Assembly (NCBI GenBank): GCA_026416065.1
Contig: JAOAFW010000090.1
Span: forward strand, 1-8,895
DNA: 8,895 nucleotides
Source: Fimbriimonadales bacterium
GTDB lineage: Bacteria; Armatimonadota; Fimbriimonadia; Fimbriimonadales; GBS-DC
Direction: 5' to 3'
Under the pieces are notes generated by a model, which was not told the DNA's origin, made no database searches, and worked only from the letters and a program-made list of their open reading frames with translations. This document shows, piece after piece, positions 1 to 5,538 of this stretch. The stretch's first letter is position 1. Each line of letters opens with the position of its first letter. A program made the translations under genes and the position numbers.

Positions 1-572
1 AGGTTATACAGGGTCGGCTCACCCTCCATAGTCGCCTGATGGGAGTAGAACATCACGGATGTGTCCGGATCCAGTCGGTAGTTCGCGGCGATAAAGCCGA
101 TGTCGCGCCCATTGCGCAGGCGTTGCCAACCCGCCATCAGCGAAAGGTTGCCCTCGGTGCGCACCCCCATCAGGTACGCGCCTTCCTGCGCTCGCGTGTA
201 GGTTGAAGAGAACCCATACCCTGCCAGCAGGCTCACCGGCGTTCGCTCGTCCTGACGCGCCAACTGGTAGGTCAACTGGAGGGTGGCGCGCTCCCCGTAC
301 TGGGAGTACCCGATTCCTAAGTCAAAGCGGTCGGTAATCCCGGTCTTGATAAAGGTGCGAAACCGATTCTCCTCAGAAGCGGGCGAGCCGATGCTGAACC
401 AGTTCAGTCGCCCCTTGGGGACGGTGAGTTCTGCAAACCCCACGTCCACATCACTGCGTTGTTGCGACTGTATGACCACACAGGCGGGGCAACCCCCCGA
501 GCCTTCCTGCGCAAAACCAAATGTCGTGATACCGAGCGCGAACGCGCTGATTGTAAGTTTCCAGAGTTTCAT
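1..572 (-). CDS. Exported beta-barrel-like protein, partial (3' end beyond the left edge)
   Basis: This reading frame stays open from an ATG at 572-570 to the left edge, giving about 190 residues; the C-terminus is missing. A strong Shine-Dalgarno AGGAGG (578-583) lies 5 nt before the ATG, so the start is well supported. Residues 1-21 form a signal peptide: K2/K5, a hydrophobic core, then GFA before Q22. The mature part has a short cysteine pair (CPAC) and then alternating polar/hydrophobic segments rich in Gly, Tyr and Thr, such as TDRFDLGIGYSQYGERATLQ and VSLLAGYGFSSTYTR. That pattern is typical of transmembrane beta strands of outer-membrane or porin-like proteins. No specific family is recognised, so the role is unknown. 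It is the second minus-strand gene after the cysteine-rich protein, separated by 141 nt containing two hairpins, so it is probably transcribed separately. Confidence 0.8.
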   Translation of the reverse strand, partial: MKLWKLTISAFALGITTFGFAQEGSGGCPACVVIQSQQRSDVDVGFAELTVPKGRLNWFSIGSPASEENRFRTFIKTGITDRFDLGIGYSQYGERATLQLTYQLARQDERTPVSLLAGYGFSSTYTRAQEGAYLMGVRTEGNLSLMAGWQRLRNGRDIGFIAANYRLDPDTSVMFYSHQATMEGEPTLYN

Positions 573-577
573 CTTCG

Positions 578-583
578 CCTCCT
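578..583 (-). promoter_or_regulatory. Shine-Dalgarno site of the partial barrel-like gene
   Basis: On the minus strand this reads AGGAGG, five nucleotides before the ATG at 572-570. It fixes the start codon. It also shows that this genome uses classical ribosome binding sites beside the apparently leaderless genes described elsewhere in the window. Confidence 0.75.
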
Positions 584-600
584 GTATTGAGTTTTTCGTG

Positions 601-621
601 GCTTGGGCGTCTCGCCCAAGC
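601..621. repeat. Perfect palindrome, 9-bp stem with TCT loop
   Basis: GCTTGGGCG, a TCT loop and CGCCCAAGC form a perfect 9-bp hairpin between the start of the partial barrel-like gene and the upstream cysteine-rich gene. On the minus strand it lies 28 nt before the barrel gene's ATG, so it could be in its 5' leader. The tip GCG-TCT-CGC resembles the tips of the palindromes at 682-703, 8757-8778 and 8867-8885. It may be a copy of a dispersed palindromic repeat rather than a gene-specific signal. There is no clear T-run after it on either strand. Confidence 0.6.
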
Positions 622-681
622 GAAGTTTAATGACCCGTTTACTACGCGAATGGTGGGACACCGTCGCACCGGTAAAAGATT

Positions 682-703
682 GCACGGGCGAGGACGCCCA
701 TGC
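682..703 (-). terminator. Likely intrinsic terminator of the cysteine-rich protein gene
   Basis: On the minus strand the stem GCATGGGCG, loop TCCT and CGCCCGTGC form a 9-bp hairpin. Its one non-Watson-Crick pair is an acceptable U-G in the minus-strand RNA, but would be C-A in plus-strand RNA. It begins about 10 nt after the TGA of the cysteine-rich gene and is followed by AATCTTTTACC, a short imperfect U-tract. Position, strand bias and U-tract all fit a weak rho-independent terminator. Its tip also matches the palindrome family seen elsewhere in the window. Confidence 0.5.
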
Positions 704-713
704 GATGGGGTGG

Positions 714-1121
714 TCAACACAGGGGCGGCGCACGGGGCGCAGAGGGTTCAACAGGGGGTGAATGATTGCGAATTGCAGGCAAACCGAAAAAGGGACTTAC
801 GGGAACGCAGATATCCCACGCGGTCCACTCCGGCGCGTCCAGTATCCAGCCGCTCCAGTCCAGCGAGATGCGCGGTACCAGAGAAGATGGCAGGAACTGT
901 GCCTCGCCGAGGTGGCAAGAGCAGTCGTTGCAGGGTGTCGCCGGGCTCGTGCCGTGTCCACGTGCCGTTTCCGGATCGCAGCAGGCGGATTGAGGAGCCG
1001 GGAGTTCTATGCAACAGAACGGTCTGAGCTGCCCGTCGCACACGCAGGCATACGCCCACACCAAGCCGATTGGTGATAGCGCAAGCCACAACGCCCACAA
1101 CGCAAGCCCATAACGGCGCAT
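714..1121 (-). CDS. Small exported cysteine-rich protein, function unknown
   Basis: This gene encodes 135 residues. Residues 1-25 are a signal peptide or anchor (RRYG, then a Leu/Ala/Trp core ending WAYA). Next comes a dense cysteine block with nine Cys between residues 26 and 69: CVC (26, 28), CC (36, 37), CC (47, 48), then CNDCSCH (64, 67, 69 with His70). The rest is Trp- and Pro-rich, with a Cys near residue 106 and a C-terminal Cys135. Such clustering suggests metal binding or disulfide bonding outside the cytoplasm. I do not recognise the family. The ATG at 1121-1119 has no Shine-Dalgarno, but a -10 box TATACT (1134-1129) lies 7 nt before it, implying a leaderless mRNA. The gene is divergent from the transporter at 1142. 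The signal peptide and the nearby promoter and terminator support a real gene, although it is not confirmed by homology. Confidence 0.65.
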   Translation of the reverse strand: MRRYGLALWALWLALSPIGLVWAYACVCDGQLRPFCCIELPAPQSACCDPETARGHGTSPATPCNDCSCHLGEAQFLPSSLVPRISLDWSGWILDAPEWTAWDICVPVSPFFGLPAIRNHSPPVEPSAPRAPPLC

Positions 1122-1128
1122 CGTAGGA

Positions 1129-1136
1129 AGTATACC
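1129..1136 (-). promoter_or_regulatory. Leaderless promoter GGTATACT of the cysteine-rich gene
   Basis: On the minus strand the sequence reads GGTATACT, with -10 hexamer TATACT at 1134-1129. Seven nucleotides separate it from the ATG at 1121, so transcription would start at or next to the start codon. No convincing -35 hexamer is visible. The same octamer precedes the dehydrogenase (2474-2481) and mqnC (8715-8722). Confidence 0.55.
1131..1136 (+). promoter_or_regulatory. Possible -10 box of the MFS transporter, overlapping the divergent -10
   Basis: Because GTATAC is self-complementary, the plus strand reads TATACC here. Five nucleotides separate it from the TTG at 1142. If used, it would give a leaderless or very short-leader transporter mRNA, sharing the DNA of the divergent promoter. 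It is a weaker match (TATACC) and has no visible -35. Confidence 0.35.
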
Positions 1137-1141
1137 ACCTT

Positions 1142-2368
1142 TTGTCGAAACAAGTTAGTATGCATGATGCATCGCCAGCGCGATTTCCCGTCGGACGTAC
1201 TATTCTGCTCGGCGCGATGTTCATGGGCATGGGCATGACCTTGCCGATTTTCAACCACTTCGTTCCCATCTTCTTGCGTGAGATTGGGTTGAGCGCAACG
1301 CTCATCACCTTCGTATTGACTTGGGATAACTACATCAATATGTTCATGCAGCCTGTGGTGGGGCAGTTATCGGACAGCACGCGCACACCGCTGGGCAGGC
1401 GCAAGCCGTGGGTGATAGCGGGCGCACCGATTGCGATGACGGCGTTCCTGTTCGTGCCGACGGCGACCACCGCGTGGGGGATTATGCTGGCGATTTTTTT
1501 CACGAACTTTGGCAACGCGCTTATCCGCTCGCCGGGCGTCGCGCTGATTGGCGATTTGTATCCGTCCAGCCAGCGCAGTCTGGCGAACGGGATTATCAAC
1601 CTGATGTTGGGGGTAGGGGCGGCGCTGGCTTACTTCGGCGGTGGCGTGTTATACGGGCAACTGGGGCGATATGCGCCGTTCCTCTTCGGGAGTGGGGTGA
1701 TGATGCTCGCGCTGGCAATCGCATTTTTCTTCGTACACGAGCCGAAAAAGCCTCTCTATGAGCTCGAGGAGAAGGAAGCTGGACTGCTGGAAAGTGCGCG
1801 CGCCCTAATAAACGCACGCAACTTCAATATGCTCTGGATGTTGAGCGCAATACTGAGCTGGTTTATGGGTTTCACTGCGTTGGAGGCGTTGCTCTCATTG
1901 ATTGGCAAGGAGGCGTTGGGCATCGCGCCCGACCGAATGGGGCAACTGGTCGCGCTGCTGCCCGCGGCGTTTATCTTGTGCGCCGTGCCGAGTGGATACC
2001 TCGCGACTCGATTCGGACGCAGGCGCATCATACTCATCGGGATTACAGGGCTGGTTGGGATGCTCCTGTATGGCTACTTTGTGCAGTCGCTACCGATGAT
2101 GATAGGCTTCCTGATACCAGCGGGGGCGTTCTGGGCGTTGATTAATGTGAACTCGCTACCTGCGCTGTACGACACCGCACCCATGCTCCGCGCCGGGATT
2201 ATCACAGGGCTTTACTATTTCGCATCGAACCTCTCCGCAGTGCTGGGACCGCAGCTGGCAGGTGTGCTGGTAGACATCACGGGCGACAACTATCGAAATG
2301 TGTTTTTGTACGGCGCGTTCTTCATGGCGCTGGCAGGTGTGTGTATAGTGCGGGTGCGGGTGCGTTAG
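1142..2368 (+). CDS. MFS transporter, SLC45/GPH-like sugar porter
   Basis: This is a 408-residue polytopic membrane protein with 11-12 hydrophobic segments, the normal size for the major facilitator superfamily. Residues 74-89 (GQLSDSTRTPLGRRKP) are the loop 2-3 signature; its TRTPLGRR form is characteristic of SLC45-like and GPH-like sugar transporters. A second copy, GYLATRFGRRR, occurs near residue 284 in the C-terminal half. D62-N63 in the second helix also fits sugar/cation symporters. The substrate is inferred to be a sugar or related compound. The start is uncertain: TTG at 1142 lies just after a possible -10 box, while ATG at 1160 is six codons inside; neither has a Shine-Dalgarno, and a stop at 1124 closes the frame upstream. 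The dehydrogenase follows 119 nt downstream on the same strand. Confidence 0.85.
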   Translation: MSKQVSMHDASPARFPVGRTILLGAMFMGMGMTLPIFNHFVPIFLREIGLSATLITFVLTWDNYINMFMQPVVGQLSDSTRTPLGRRKPWVIAGAPIAMTAFLFVPTATTAWGIMLAIFFTNFGNALIRSPGVALIGDLYPSSQRSLANGIINLMLGVGAALAYFGGGVLYGQLGRYAPFLFGSGVMMLALAIAFFFVHEPKKPLYELEEKEAGLLESARALINARNFNMLWMLSAILSWFMGFTALEALLSLIGKEALGIAPDRMGQLVALLPAAFILCAVPSGYLATRFGRRRIILIGITGLVGMLLYGYFVQSLPMMIGFLIPAGAFWALINVNSLPALYDTAPMLRAGIITGLYYFASNLSAVLGPQLAGVLVDITGDNYRNVFLYGAFFMALAGVCIVRVRVR

Positions 2369-2372
2369 GCGT

Positions 2373-2468
2373 TCACCTCAGGTATTCCAGAAACTCCTCA
2401 ACTGTTAGCCCAGCGTTGTGAATGAGCGCACGCAGTGTACCTACTGATAACTCTTTAGGTTGCGGTAC
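2373..2468 (-). pseudogene. HicA-like toxin, C-terminal fragment only
   Basis: In the gap after the transporter, the minus strand encodes 31 residues ending at a TGA (2375-2373). They read VPQPKELSVG, then TLRALIHNAGLTVEEFLEY and LR. The pattern (V)P-x-x-KEL-x-x-GTLR-x-(I/L)-x-x-AGL-x-x-EEFL is the C-terminal signature of HicA mRNA interferases of HicAB toxin-antitoxin systems. An in-frame stop at 2471-2469 lies immediately upstream. Beyond it the minus strand is antisense to the dehydrogenase, so the dsRNA-binding-like N-terminus and catalytic His are absent. No hicB is visible nearby. I read this as a decayed fragment, probably truncated when the dehydrogenase segment joined here. The identification rests on motif recognition over a short stretch. 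Confidence 0.5.
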
Positions 2469-2473
2469 TCAGA

Positions 2474-2481
2474 GGTATACT
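2474..2481 (+). promoter_or_regulatory. Leaderless promoter GGTATACT of the dehydrogenase gene
   Basis: GGTATACT contains the -10 hexamer TATACT at 2476-2481. Exactly six nucleotides separate the hexamer from the GTG at 2488, so the predicted +1 is the first base of the start codon. There is no Shine-Dalgarno between. The spacing argues against the earlier in-frame ATG at 2422. No good -35 match is seen around 2453-2459. Confidence 0.55.
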
Positions 2482-2487
2482 TTCGCT

Positions 2488-3495
2488 GTGCAAACCCGCG
2501 CATGGAAGTTGACGCCCGACGGTGAGTACCACTGGGAAACCCTTGAGCTGCCCCCCCTGCAGCCGGGTGAGGCGTTGGTTCGCCTGCGTGCGTGTGGTTT
2601 ATGCACCGGCGAGGTGATGGACTGGTACACCCTGCGCAAAGCGCCGCTGGTTCCGGGACACGAGTTGGTGGGTGAAATCGTGGCGATAAGTGAGGGGGTT
2701 GCCAATCAGCAAGTGGGCGACCGTGTGGTGGTGCATCACCACGCCCCATGTTTGAAATGCGACTTTTGTCGGCGTGGGGCGTTTATTCACTGTCCCACCT
2801 GGCGCAAGACGAAGCTGAACCCTGGCGGTCTTAGCGAGTATTTCATAGCCCCAGCTGAGATTGTGAACGTCGATGTATTGCGTGTGCCCGAGGGCGTCTC
2901 CGATGAGCGTGCAGCGTTTACAGAGCCGTTGGCGTGCGTGATACGCTCCCTGCGACGCGCGGGCTTTCGGCATGGCAACTCCCTCGCAATCATCGGGATG
3001 GGCGTGATGGGCATGCTGCACCTGATGTTGGGGCAGGCGTGGGGCGCACAGCAGGTTTTTGTAGTGGACAAGCTGCCCCATCGCCTGGCGTTTGCCGAAT
3101 CGCTGGGCGCGACGCCGCTGCATGCAGACGACGCTCGGGTGCGCTCGGACATTCAGGCAGAGGTGGTCGTTGTGGGACCCGGCAGTGAGCCCGCGTTAGA
3201 ACTGGCTTTGCAGCTGGTTGCACCCGACGGTGCGATTGTGCTGTTCACCCCCGCGCCTCCCGAAACGCGGTTCCCGCTTAACTGGCACGACGCCTATTTC
3301 CGCGAGATGCGCCTGATTCCCAGTTACTCCGCCAGCCACGTGGAAATGCGTCAGGCGTTGCTGCACATCGCTGCAGGATTGCCTGTGGAGAAACTGATCA
3401 CGCATCGCTTGCCGCTGGAGCGCACTCCGGAGGGTTATGCGCTCTTACGCAAGGCGGAAGCACTGAAGGTTATTGTGAGCCATTCTGCCGGGTGA
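2488..3495 (+). CDS. Zinc-dependent medium-chain alcohol/polyol dehydrogenase
   Basis: This gene encodes a 335-residue MDR-superfamily enzyme, which would oxidise an alcohol or polyol with NAD(P)+. Catalytic-zinc residues are visible: C39 in CGLCTGE, H58-E59 in GHE, and E146 in TEPLAC. The structural-zinc lobe is complete, with C88, C91, C94 and C102. The Rossmann fold starts with GMGVMG at 170-175. The EPLAC motif resembles the sorbitol/threonine dehydrogenase branch, but the exact substrate cannot be read. An ATG at 2422 would add 22 residues (MSARSVPTDNS...) with no family resemblance, and it overlaps the HicA fragment. The GTG at 2488, six bases after a -10 box, is therefore preferred; MQTRAWKL also resembles a normal MDR N-terminus. 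Its 3' end overlaps the convergent GerMN gene by 26 bp. The upstream transporter may supply the substrate (inference). Confidence 0.88.
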   Translation: MQTRAWKLTPDGEYHWETLELPPLQPGEALVRLRACGLCTGEVMDWYTLRKAPLVPGHELVGEIVAISEGVANQQVGDRVVVHHHAPCLKCDFCRRGAFIHCPTWRKTKLNPGGLSEYFIAPAEIVNVDVLRVPEGVSDERAAFTEPLACVIRSLRRAGFRHGNSLAIIGMGVMGMLHLMLGQAWGAQQVFVVDKLPHRLAFAESLGATPLHADDARVRSDIQAEVVVVGPGSEPALELALQLVAPDGAIVLFTPAPPETRFPLNWHDAYFREMRLIPSYSASHVEMRQALLHIAAGLPVEKLITHRLPLERTPEGYALLRKAEALKVIVSHSAG

Positions 3496-3997
3496 CGGGC
3501 AACGCCTGCGAGAGGTCAATATGCCCTCCGAGGCTTTCTATCGGCTTACCTTCCACAAAAACCTGCACCTGACGCACGTTGGGGAAGCTGCCTGCTGTGC
3601 TGGTGATGGCGTTAATGAGCGCGGCTTCATCGTCTGAACCGCCCGTGAAGTTTTTCTCGAGGTCCGCCGAGAAGTCCAGTTGTAGCACTCCGTTCTGTAC
3701 TTGCGCCTTCAGCAGGCGCGTTCCCGCTGGGAATATACCCGACTCACGGACGAGCTTCTCGAACACCTCTTTGTAAGCTGTCTCGGGGTCTTGGATTTTG
3801 ACCGGTTTGCTTTCGTAGGTTATCTCGCCCTGTGGGTTCACCTTGGGGATGTAGATTTTCGCTTCGCTGGGCGGCTTGGGCGGTGGAGGCGGCGGTGCAG
3901 GCGTCAGACGCAGCCACACTCCGACTCCAATCGCCAGTGCGGCGATGACGACAAACAACACGCCCAGCATGCTCTGCACGCGCCGCGCCTCGTTCAT
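3470..3997 (-). CDS. GerMN-domain membrane-anchored protein
   Basis: This gene encodes 175 residues. A short basic N-terminus (MNEARR) precedes one membrane helix (about 11-29) and a proline-rich linker (33-43, six consecutive Pro). A GerMN domain follows at about 75-160. Its hallmarks are visible: FPAGTRLLKAQVQNGVLQLD, a conserved GS-D-E segment (GGSDDEAALINAIT), then FPNVRQVQVFVEGKP. GerMN domains occur in sporulation/germination protein GerM and in many non-sporulating bacteria, where they face the envelope; the biochemical role is unsettled. The ATG at 3997 is preferred over one 16 codons upstream. It has GAGG about 9 nt before it and starts one nucleotide after the FHA gene's stop, so the two genes are translationally coupled. 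The upstream alternative adds a very basic MPKRKRKRHQ stretch. Its 3' end overlaps the dehydrogenase tail-to-tail, leaving no room for a terminator. Confidence 0.85.
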   Translation of the reverse strand: MNEARRVQSMLGVLFVVIAALAIGVGVWLRLTPAPPPPPPKPPSEAKIYIPKVNPQGEITYESKPVKIQDPETAYKEVFEKLVRESGIFPAGTRLLKAQVQNGVLQLDFSADLEKNFTGGSDDEAALINAITSTAGSFPNVRQVQVFVEGKPIESLGGHIDLSQALPVTRQNGSQ

Positions 3998-3998
3998 C

Positions 3999-4898
3999 CT
4001 ATTCCGCCTCGTCGGTTGGTGTCGTTTCCGTTTGCGTTTTGGCATCCGGTTCGGTCTCCGTTGCAGCCTCTGCCGCAGGCTCTGTGGACACCCACTCGAT
4101 ATGGAACTGCGTTTTGCCCAACGTCAGGAGCGCATCGGCGGGTACCGTGGTGGGCATATTCGGCGCGATTTTTGTTTCGCCGATAAAGGTGCCGTTGGTG
4201 CTGCCCAGATCGGTAATCCGGATATCCGCGCCGATGATCTCAATCACGGCGTGCTGCCCGGACACGTAGGAATCAGGGATGACGATATCGTTGCCGGCGC
4301 GTCTGCCGATGCGCTGGGGGCGGGCGTAGAGGGGGAAGCGCATCGCGGCATCGCTTAGGCTAACCAGGTACGCCAGCGGTGGGGCAACTTCGGCAGCAAC
4401 GGCGGGCGTCTCAAAGCCTTCAGGCAGCTCCAGCGTCATCGCGACGCTGCCGAAGCGCAGCTCGGCATCGGGGGGAAGGGGTATGCGTTCCGCTCCGACA
4501 GGCTCCCCATTGAGATATGTACCGTTCGTGCTGCCCAAATCTTGAATATAAGCGTGGTTCTCCTCAAGCGTGATACAAGCGTGGCGGCGGCTAACTGTAC
4601 CATCGCTGATTAGCACATCGCTGCTGGGATCGCGCCCGATGATGTTCTCGCCCGCCTTCAGCAGGTACTCGCGCCCGGAAGCGTCGCGCAGTTTGGGGTA
4701 CGTGCCTGCAGGCTCGGCAATCTCCGGTGCTACACTGGTGAGCAGGAACCCACACTCGAGGCAATACTGCTCGCCCGGAGGGTTCATCTGAGCGCAGATG
4801 GGGCACTCCGCGGGCGCCATCGCCATCGTCGCTTGCGGGGCAGGTGTCATAGCGACCGTCGCCTCGCTGCCCACCGCTACCGTCGTCTCGGTCTGCAT
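3999..4898 (-). CDS. Zinc-ribbon protein with two FHA domains
   Basis: This gene encodes 299 residues. A Thr/Ala/Met-rich N-terminus (1-30) contains TETTVAV, ATVAM and ATMAM. A zinc ribbon follows (C32-x2-C35 ... C46-x2-C49), then FHA domain 1 (about 67-155) and FHA domain 2 (about 175-265), and a Thr/Glu-rich tail. Both FHA domains keep the phosphothreonine-binding residues: G88-R89, S103-R-R-H106 and N125-G in the first; G198-R199, S213-G-Q-H216 and N235-G in the second. It should read Ser/Thr-kinase signals by binding phosphothreonine. The ATG at 4898 is chosen because a promoter lies directly before it; an upstream start at 4994 would add 32 residues overlapping the divergent promoter. 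It is the first gene of an operon with the GerMN protein. No kinase gene is present in the window. Confidence 0.88.
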   Translation of the reverse strand: MQTETTVAVGSEATVAMTPAPQATMAMAPAECPICAQMNPPGEQYCLECGFLLTSVAPEIAEPAGTYPKLRDASGREYLLKAGENIIGRDPSSDVLISDGTVSRRHACITLEENHAYIQDLGSTNGTYLNGEPVGAERIPLPPDAELRFGSVAMTLELPEGFETPAVAAEVAPPLAYLVSLSDAAMRFPLYARPQRIGRRAGNDIVIPDSYVSGQHAVIEIIGADIRITDLGSTNGTFIGETKIAPNMPTTVPADALLTLGKTQFHIEWVSTEPAAEAATETEPDAKTQTETTPTDEAE

Positions 4899-4904
4899 AG
4901 CATG

Positions 4905-4910
4905 TATAGT
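4905..4910 (+). promoter_or_regulatory. Possible -10 box for the plus-strand four-gene operon
   Basis: TATAGT, one mismatch from TATAAT, lies on the plus strand about 100 nt before the barrel gene at 5008. It overlaps the -10 of the divergent FHA gene. No good -35 is seen 16-18 nt upstream. If used, the mRNA would have a leader of about 90 nt containing the 4939-4957 inverted repeat. Confidence 0.3.
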
Positions 4911-4933
4911 ACCTGAAACGCTGCCGCCCTCAA
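4906..4933 (-). promoter_or_regulatory. Promoter of the FHA-GerMN operon
   Basis: On the minus strand a -35 TTGAGG (4933-4928) is followed by a 16-nt spacer and a -10 TACTAT (4911-4906), then 7 nt to the ATG at 4898. The arrangement predicts a leaderless transcript and explains the absence of a Shine-Dalgarno. An overlapping TATACA (4908-4903) is an alternative -10, but it is too close to the ATG for normal spacing. Confidence 0.45.
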
Positions 4934-4938
4934 CGAGA

Positions 4939-4957
4939 GTAGCAGGAAACATGCTAC
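4939..4957. repeat. Inverted repeat GTAGCA-N7-TGCTAC in a divergent intergenic region
   Basis: GTAGCA and TGCTAC are perfect inverted copies separated by GGAAACA. The site lies between the FHA gene and the plus-strand operon, just upstream of the FHA -35. It could be a dimeric-regulator operator or a small hairpin in the plus-strand leader. Nothing in the window names a cognate regulator. Confidence 0.45.
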
Positions 4958-4994
4958 ACGGGGCGAATCTGGCGTCGGGATCCCCACAGAACAC

Positions 4995-4999
4995 GGAGG
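4995..4999 (+). promoter_or_regulatory. Shine-Dalgarno site of the small barrel gene
   Basis: GGAGG lies 8 nt before the ATG at 5008. It selects the 5008 start cluster (three consecutive ATG codons) over any start further upstream in the same open frame. Confidence 0.75.
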
Positions 5000-5007
5000 T
5001 TAACCGA

Positions 5008-5538
5008 ATGATGATGACACGCTGGCTTCACTGGAGCGCGCTGGGCGCGCTGATGACGCTGACTTTTGCGACCGCGTCGGCACAACTGGAAAACGCCGCC
5101 GCACGATTGCGGTTTGGAGCGTACTTCCCATCCGACACCGACCTGCAGGCGTTCAACAAAACATGGTTCGCGGTTGGGTTGACCTTTGCGACAGACGGCG
5201 TGCCGCTGCTGGGTAGTGATGCGACAGAGTTGAGCGCAGACCTGTTCACGCACCAAACGGGCGGCTCGCGCGGCGCGATTACCAGTCTACTGGTGACTCA
5301 GGTTTACGAGCAGCCGGTTGGCGAGAGCGATGTGCGCCTGCAACTGCGTCTGGGAGCAGGGCTATATATCGTGGACACCACCGGACCCAGTAAAAACATT
5401 TTTGGTGGGCGTGTGGGTCTCACGCTCTGGTTCAACGACTCCTACAGTGTGGAGTTGAACTACGACCTTACGGACCGCTTCGGCGCGAATAAAGACCGCG
5501 CCAACGGCTTCTCACTGACGGTTGGCTATCAGTTCTAA
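5008..5538 (+). CDS. Small outer-membrane beta-barrel-like protein
   Basis: This gene encodes 176 residues. It begins with MMM and a signal peptide with core ALGALMTLTFATASA; the likely cleavage is after A23-S24-A25, before Q26. The mature protein of about 150 residues has alternating strands such as ARLRFGAYFP, DVRLQLRLGAGLYI and SYSVELNYDL. It ends in LTVGYQF, with a C-terminal Phe as in many outer-membrane barrels recognised by the BAM machinery. Size and pattern fit an eight-stranded barrel, but no specific family is recognised. The frame is open further upstream to 4798, but that stretch is antisense to the FHA gene and includes the divergent promoter, so it is not coding. It is the first gene of a four-gene run; its TAA overlaps the next ATG (TAATG). 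Confidence 0.8.
   Translation: MMMTRWLHWSALGALMTLTFATASAQLENAAARLRFGAYFPSDTDLQAFNKTWFAVGLTFATDGVPLLGSDATELSADLFTHQTGGSRGAITSLLVTQVYEQPVGESDVRLQLRLGAGLYIVDTTGPSKNIFGGRVGLTLWFNDSYSVELNYDLTDRFGANKDRANGFSLTVGYQF

Noticed and set aside
283..630. Plus-strand open frame of 115 codons opposite the partial barrel-like gene
   Set aside because: The minus-strand frame has a signal peptide and AGGAGG. The plus frame has no ribosome site and low-complexity antisense composition.
748..1308. Minus-strand frame of 186 codons spanning the 1121/1142 divergent region
   Set aside because: It crosses the promoter region and the start of the MFS gene, and has no family resemblance. The 714-1121 frame has a signal peptide and a promoter instead.
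2422..2487. N-terminal extension of the dehydrogenase from ATG 2422
   Set aside because: The extra residues do not resemble MDR enzymes. They lie over the HicA fragment and upstream of a promoter that fits the GTG at 2488.
2729..2746. Palindrome-like GTGGTG...CACCAC sequence
   Set aside because: It lies inside the dehydrogenase and encodes VVVHHH beside the structural-zinc loop, so codon repetition explains it.
3880..3900. GGCGGTGGAGGCGGCGG repeat-like tract
   Set aside because: It encodes the proline-rich linker of the GerMN protein on the minus strand and is not an intergenic repeat.
4798..5007. Upstream extension of the small barrel gene
   Set aside because: It is antisense to the FHA gene start and its promoter. 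GGAGG and a signal peptide place the start at 5008.
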